Source: Chlamydiota bacterium (GTDB lineage: Bacteria > Chlamydiota > Chlamydiia > Chlamydiales > Rhabdochlamydiaceae). Taken from it: 14,770 bases of DNA. Positions 14,191-14,770 of this stretch are shown piece by piece. Each line of letters starts with the position of its first letter. Position 1 is the stretch's first letter. Below the pieces are notes generated by a model, which worked only from the letters and a program-made list of their open reading frames with translations, made no database searches and was not told the DNA's origin. Position numbers and translations under genes: made by a program. The stretch is from the NCBI GenBank assembly GCA_023265495.1, contig JAHFTP010000017.1, positions 1 to 14,770 on the forward strand, written 5' to 3'.

Positions 14191-14770
14191 ATGGACAGCC
14201 CGTTAATTACTATTTTCATTCCAACATACAAACGACCTCACATGTTAAAAAAGGCTATTTTAAGCGCCCTTAATCAGTCTTTTAAAAATCTGCAGGTTGT
14301 TGTTTGTGATAATGCGTCCGGCGATGAAACCTCTCAGGTTGTAGCAGGGTTGGCAGCAAAAGATCCCCGACTTCATTATATCTGCCACCCAAAAAACATC
14401 GGGATGCTTGCTAATTACGAATTCTGTCTTTCCCTTGTAGAAACGAAGTTCTTTTCCTTCCTGTCCGATGATGACCTACTGCTCCCCTGTTTTTGCAAAA
14501 CAGCTATGGAAGGCTTTGCTCATCACCCGAGCGCCGCTTTTTTTGCAGGCTCGACCATTAGCCTATGTAAAAATGGTATTATTTGTGTGCCCCTAGGCGC
14601 ATGGCCTAGAGAAGGTCTATTTTCCCCGCCGGAGGGTTTAATGGAACTCATTGGTAAATATCCCGTTCCCACCTCCATTATGTTCCGAAAGGAAATCCTT
14701 TCCAGCGTAACGATTGACTCTAAAAACCCTCAAGCTTGGGACTGCGATTTTTTAATCCAACTAGCAAGCC
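14191..14770 (+). CDS. GT2-family glycosyltransferase, cut by the right edge
   Basis: An open frame of 193 codons runs from the ATG at 14191 off the right edge. The N-terminus is a classical GT-A, family GT2 domain: PLITIFIPTYKRP (4-16), a run of residues including SALNQSF, then VVVCDNASGDETSQ (36-49) with the nucleotide-binding Asp40. HPKNIGMLANYE and the metal-binding acidic motif FLSDDDLLLP (90-99, Asp93-95) follow. Such enzymes transfer a sugar from an NDP donor to a lipid-linked or growing glycan, usually with inversion. Donor and acceptor cannot be inferred from the fragment. GAGGGA lies six bases before the ATG and supports the start. It is transcribed away from the rfbF operon, so the polysaccharide locus continues to the right. 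Confidence 0.9.
   Translation, partial: MDSPLITIFIPTYKRPHMLKKAILSALNQSFKNLQVVVCDNASGDETSQVVAGLAAKDPRLHYICHPKNIGMLANYEFCLSLVETKFFSFLSDDDLLLPCFCKTAMEGFAHHPSAAFFAGSTISLCKNGIICVPLGAWPREGLFSPPEGLMELIGKYPVPTSIMFRKEILSSVTIDSKNPQAWDCDFLIQLAS

Noticed and set aside
13806..14231. A 141-codon minus-strand frame covering the divergent spacer and the start of rfbF
   Set aside because: It overlaps the well-supported rfbF start and the GT2 start, contains the perfect inverted repeat, and its translation shows no recognisable domain or start-site signals.
1..14770. CRISPR arrays, insertion sequences, tRNA or rRNA genes
   Set aside because: No regularly spaced direct repeats, transposase motifs, or structural RNA signatures were recognised on either strand.

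Overview
The window most likely comes from a member of the phylum Chlamydiota, and probably from an environmental (amoeba- or arthropod-associated) lineage rather than the Chlamydiaceae. The main evidence is a complete topoisomerase I gene (402-2966) whose protein ends in a Lys-rich linker and a SWIB domain, a fusion known as a chlamydial hallmark. Codon use is moderately AT-rich throughout. Chlamydiaceae have a truncated lipopolysaccharide without O-antigen, so the large surface-polysaccharide operon beside topA points to a non-Chlamydiaceae lineage. The species cannot be named from this window.

Layout. At 1-95 (minus strand) is the start of a gene that runs off the left edge and encodes a signal-peptide-like N-terminus. 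A divergent spacer of 306 bases (96-401) carries a nested inverted-repeat structure at 157-257. topA follows on the plus strand. Its 3' end meets, with only 23 bases between, the 3' end of a ten-gene minus-strand operon that starts at 13948 and reads leftward: rfbF, rfbG, a C-methyltransferase, two methyltransferase-like proteins with signal peptides, gmd, two GT4 glycosyltransferases, manC, and a Wzy/WaaL-type membrane protein. Junctions are short or overlapping: 10, -20, 16, 10, 46, -4, about -23 to -26, -29 and 0 bases. A 242-base divergent spacer (13949-14190) with a perfect 13-bp hairpin separates the operon from a plus-strand GT2 glycosyltransferase cut by the right edge.

How the genes work together. 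RfbF and RfbG turn glucose-1-phosphate into CDP-4-keto-6-deoxyglucose. The Zn-finger C-methyltransferase, which has the YHEHFSY catalytic signature, is expected to add a branching methyl group to a keto-deoxy sugar. ManC makes GDP-mannose, which feeds the two mannosyltransferase-like GT4 enzymes, and Gmd diverts part of it to GDP-4-keto-6-deoxymannose. The Wzy/WaaL-like protein would polymerise or ligate the glycan. No 4-ketoreductase, epimerase, phosphomannomutase, flippase or ABC exporter is visible, so the locus must continue outside the window or rely on genes elsewhere. The least conventional parts are the two adjacent methyltransferase-like proteins with predicted Sec signal peptides and the structured elements in both divergent spacers.
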